Shown one piece after another: positions 6,334-7,016 of a stretch of 7,016 bases of DNA. This DNA comes from Methylobacteriaceae bacterium (GTDB taxonomy: Bacteria; Pseudomonadota; Alphaproteobacteria; Rhizobiales; Beijerinckiaceae), in assembly GCA_019247255.1 (NCBI GenBank), contig JAFAPJ010000375.1:1-7016 (forward strand), in the 5' to 3' direction. The notes beneath the pieces are model-generated. The model was not told the DNA's origin. It worked only from the letters and a program-made list of their open reading frames with translations, and made no database searches. Within the stretch, counting starts at the first letter, position 1. Every line of letters begins with the position of its first letter. A program made the translations under genes and the position numbers.

Positions 6334-7016
6334 ATGGCGCTGTCCGACCGCGATCGCATCTTCACGAACCTCTACGGGCTCCACTCCGCGGGGCTCGAAG
6401 CCGCGCGCCGGCGGGGCGCCTGGGACGGCACCAAGTTCCTGCTCGAGAAGGGCGTGGACTGGATCATCAACGAGATGAAGGCCTCGGGACTGCGCGGCCG
6501 CGGCGGCGCCGGCTTCCCGACCGGGCTCAAATGGTCTTTCATGCCGAAGGAGGTCGGCGAGCGGCCGCATTACCTCGTCGTCAACGCGGACGAATCCGAG
6601 CCCGGGACCTGCAAGGACCGTGAGATCATGCGGCATGATCCGCATCTTCTCATCGAGGGCTGCCTCATCGCGTCCTTCGCGATGCGGGCGCATGCCTGCT
6701 ACATCTACATCCGGGGCGAATACATCGCGGAGCTGCATGCGCTGCAGCGCGCGGTCGACGAGGCCTACGAGGCGCGGCTCATCGGGCCGGACAACGTCCA
6801 CGGCTACCCGTTCGACCTCTACGTCCATCACGGGGCGGGCGCGTACATCTGCGGCGAGGAGACGGCGCTCCTCGAGAGCCTCGAGGGCAAGAAGGGCATG
6901 CCGCGGCTGAAGCCGCCCTTCCCGGCCAATATGGGCCTCTACGGCTGCCCGACGACGGTGAACAATGTCGAGTCGATCGCGGTCGCCGGCACCATCCTGC
7001 GGCGCGGCGGCGCCTG
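6334..7016 (+). CDS. nuoF: NADH-quinone oxidoreductase subunit F, N-terminal part (cut by window end)
   Basis: The frame is open from ATG 6334 to the window edge, giving 227 of about 430 expected residues. NuoF (51-kDa subunit) binds NADH and FMN and starts electron transfer in complex I. Visible motifs are the glycine-rich loop [15 protein letters not shown] (53-67), the FMN-contacting [15 protein letters not shown] segment (82-96), and [16 protein letters not shown] (170-185) with [11 protein letters not shown] after it. The cysteines of its [4Fe-4S] cluster N3 are in the missing half. The start gives the standard N-terminus ([15 protein letters not shown]). The Shine-Dalgarno is weak (ACGGGA at 6321-6326), so reinitiation after nuoE, 12 bases upstream, may contribute. 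Confidence 0.97.
   Translation, partial: MALSDRDRIFTNLYGLHSAGLEAARRRGAWDGTKFLLEKGVDWIINEMKASGLRGRGGAGFPTGLKWSFMPKEVGERPHYLVVNADESEPGTCKDREIMRHDPHLLIEGCLIASFAMRAHACYIYIRGEYIAELHALQRAVDEAYEARLIGPDNVHGYPFDLYVHHGAGAYICGEETALLESLEGKKGMPRLKPPFPANMGLYGCPTTVNNVESIAVAGTILRRGGA

Noticed and set aside
5287..6831. 514-codon open frame on the - strand
   Set aside because: It lies opposite nuoE and nuoF, whose Fe-S and FMN motifs are unmistakable. Long antisense frames are expected in GC-rich DNA, and this one is Arg/Val/Asp-rich with no domain.

Overview
The window looks like chromosomal DNA of an alphaproteobacterium, most likely of the Rhizobiales and perhaps near Methylobacterium/Microvirga. This is inferred from the high GC content, the alphaproteobacterial character of the NADH dehydrogenase subunits, and the style of the FG-GAP and Uma2 proteins. 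No marker in the window fixes the genus.

Left part (1-1300): the 3' end of a large, probably secreted repeat protein on the + strand. It ends in five regular FG-GAP/VCBS-type units of 51-52 residues with Asp-rich, calcium-binding-like loops. Its base composition is less GC-rich than the rest of the window.

Middle (1301-1809): a short spacer with possible stem-loops, then a complete tRNA-Ser(UGA) gene on the - strand (1428-1517, CCA encoded). A 292-bp non-coding leader of the nuo operon follows. It holds a 13-bp direct repeat, a widely spaced 7-bp dyad, and a small palindrome around a CTATAT promoter-like box.

Right part (1810-7016): the start of the complex I operon in the order nuoA-nuoB-nuoC-nuoD-[uma2-like]-nuoE-nuoF, with nuoF cut by the window end. 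All genes are on the + strand, packed with overlaps or gaps of at most 12 bp. NuoA is a membrane subunit; NuoB, C and D form the quinone-reducing connecting module; NuoE and NuoF belong to the NADH-oxidising module. Together they feed electrons from NADH through FMN and Fe-S clusters to quinone.

The most unusual element is a complete Uma2-family (DUF820, PD-(D/E)XK-like) gene between nuoD and nuoE. It overlaps both neighbours and carries the ribosome-binding site of nuoE inside its own 3' end. A second oddity is the roughly 145-residue low-complexity tail of NuoE. I see no CRISPR array, insertion sequence or recognisable novel defence system.
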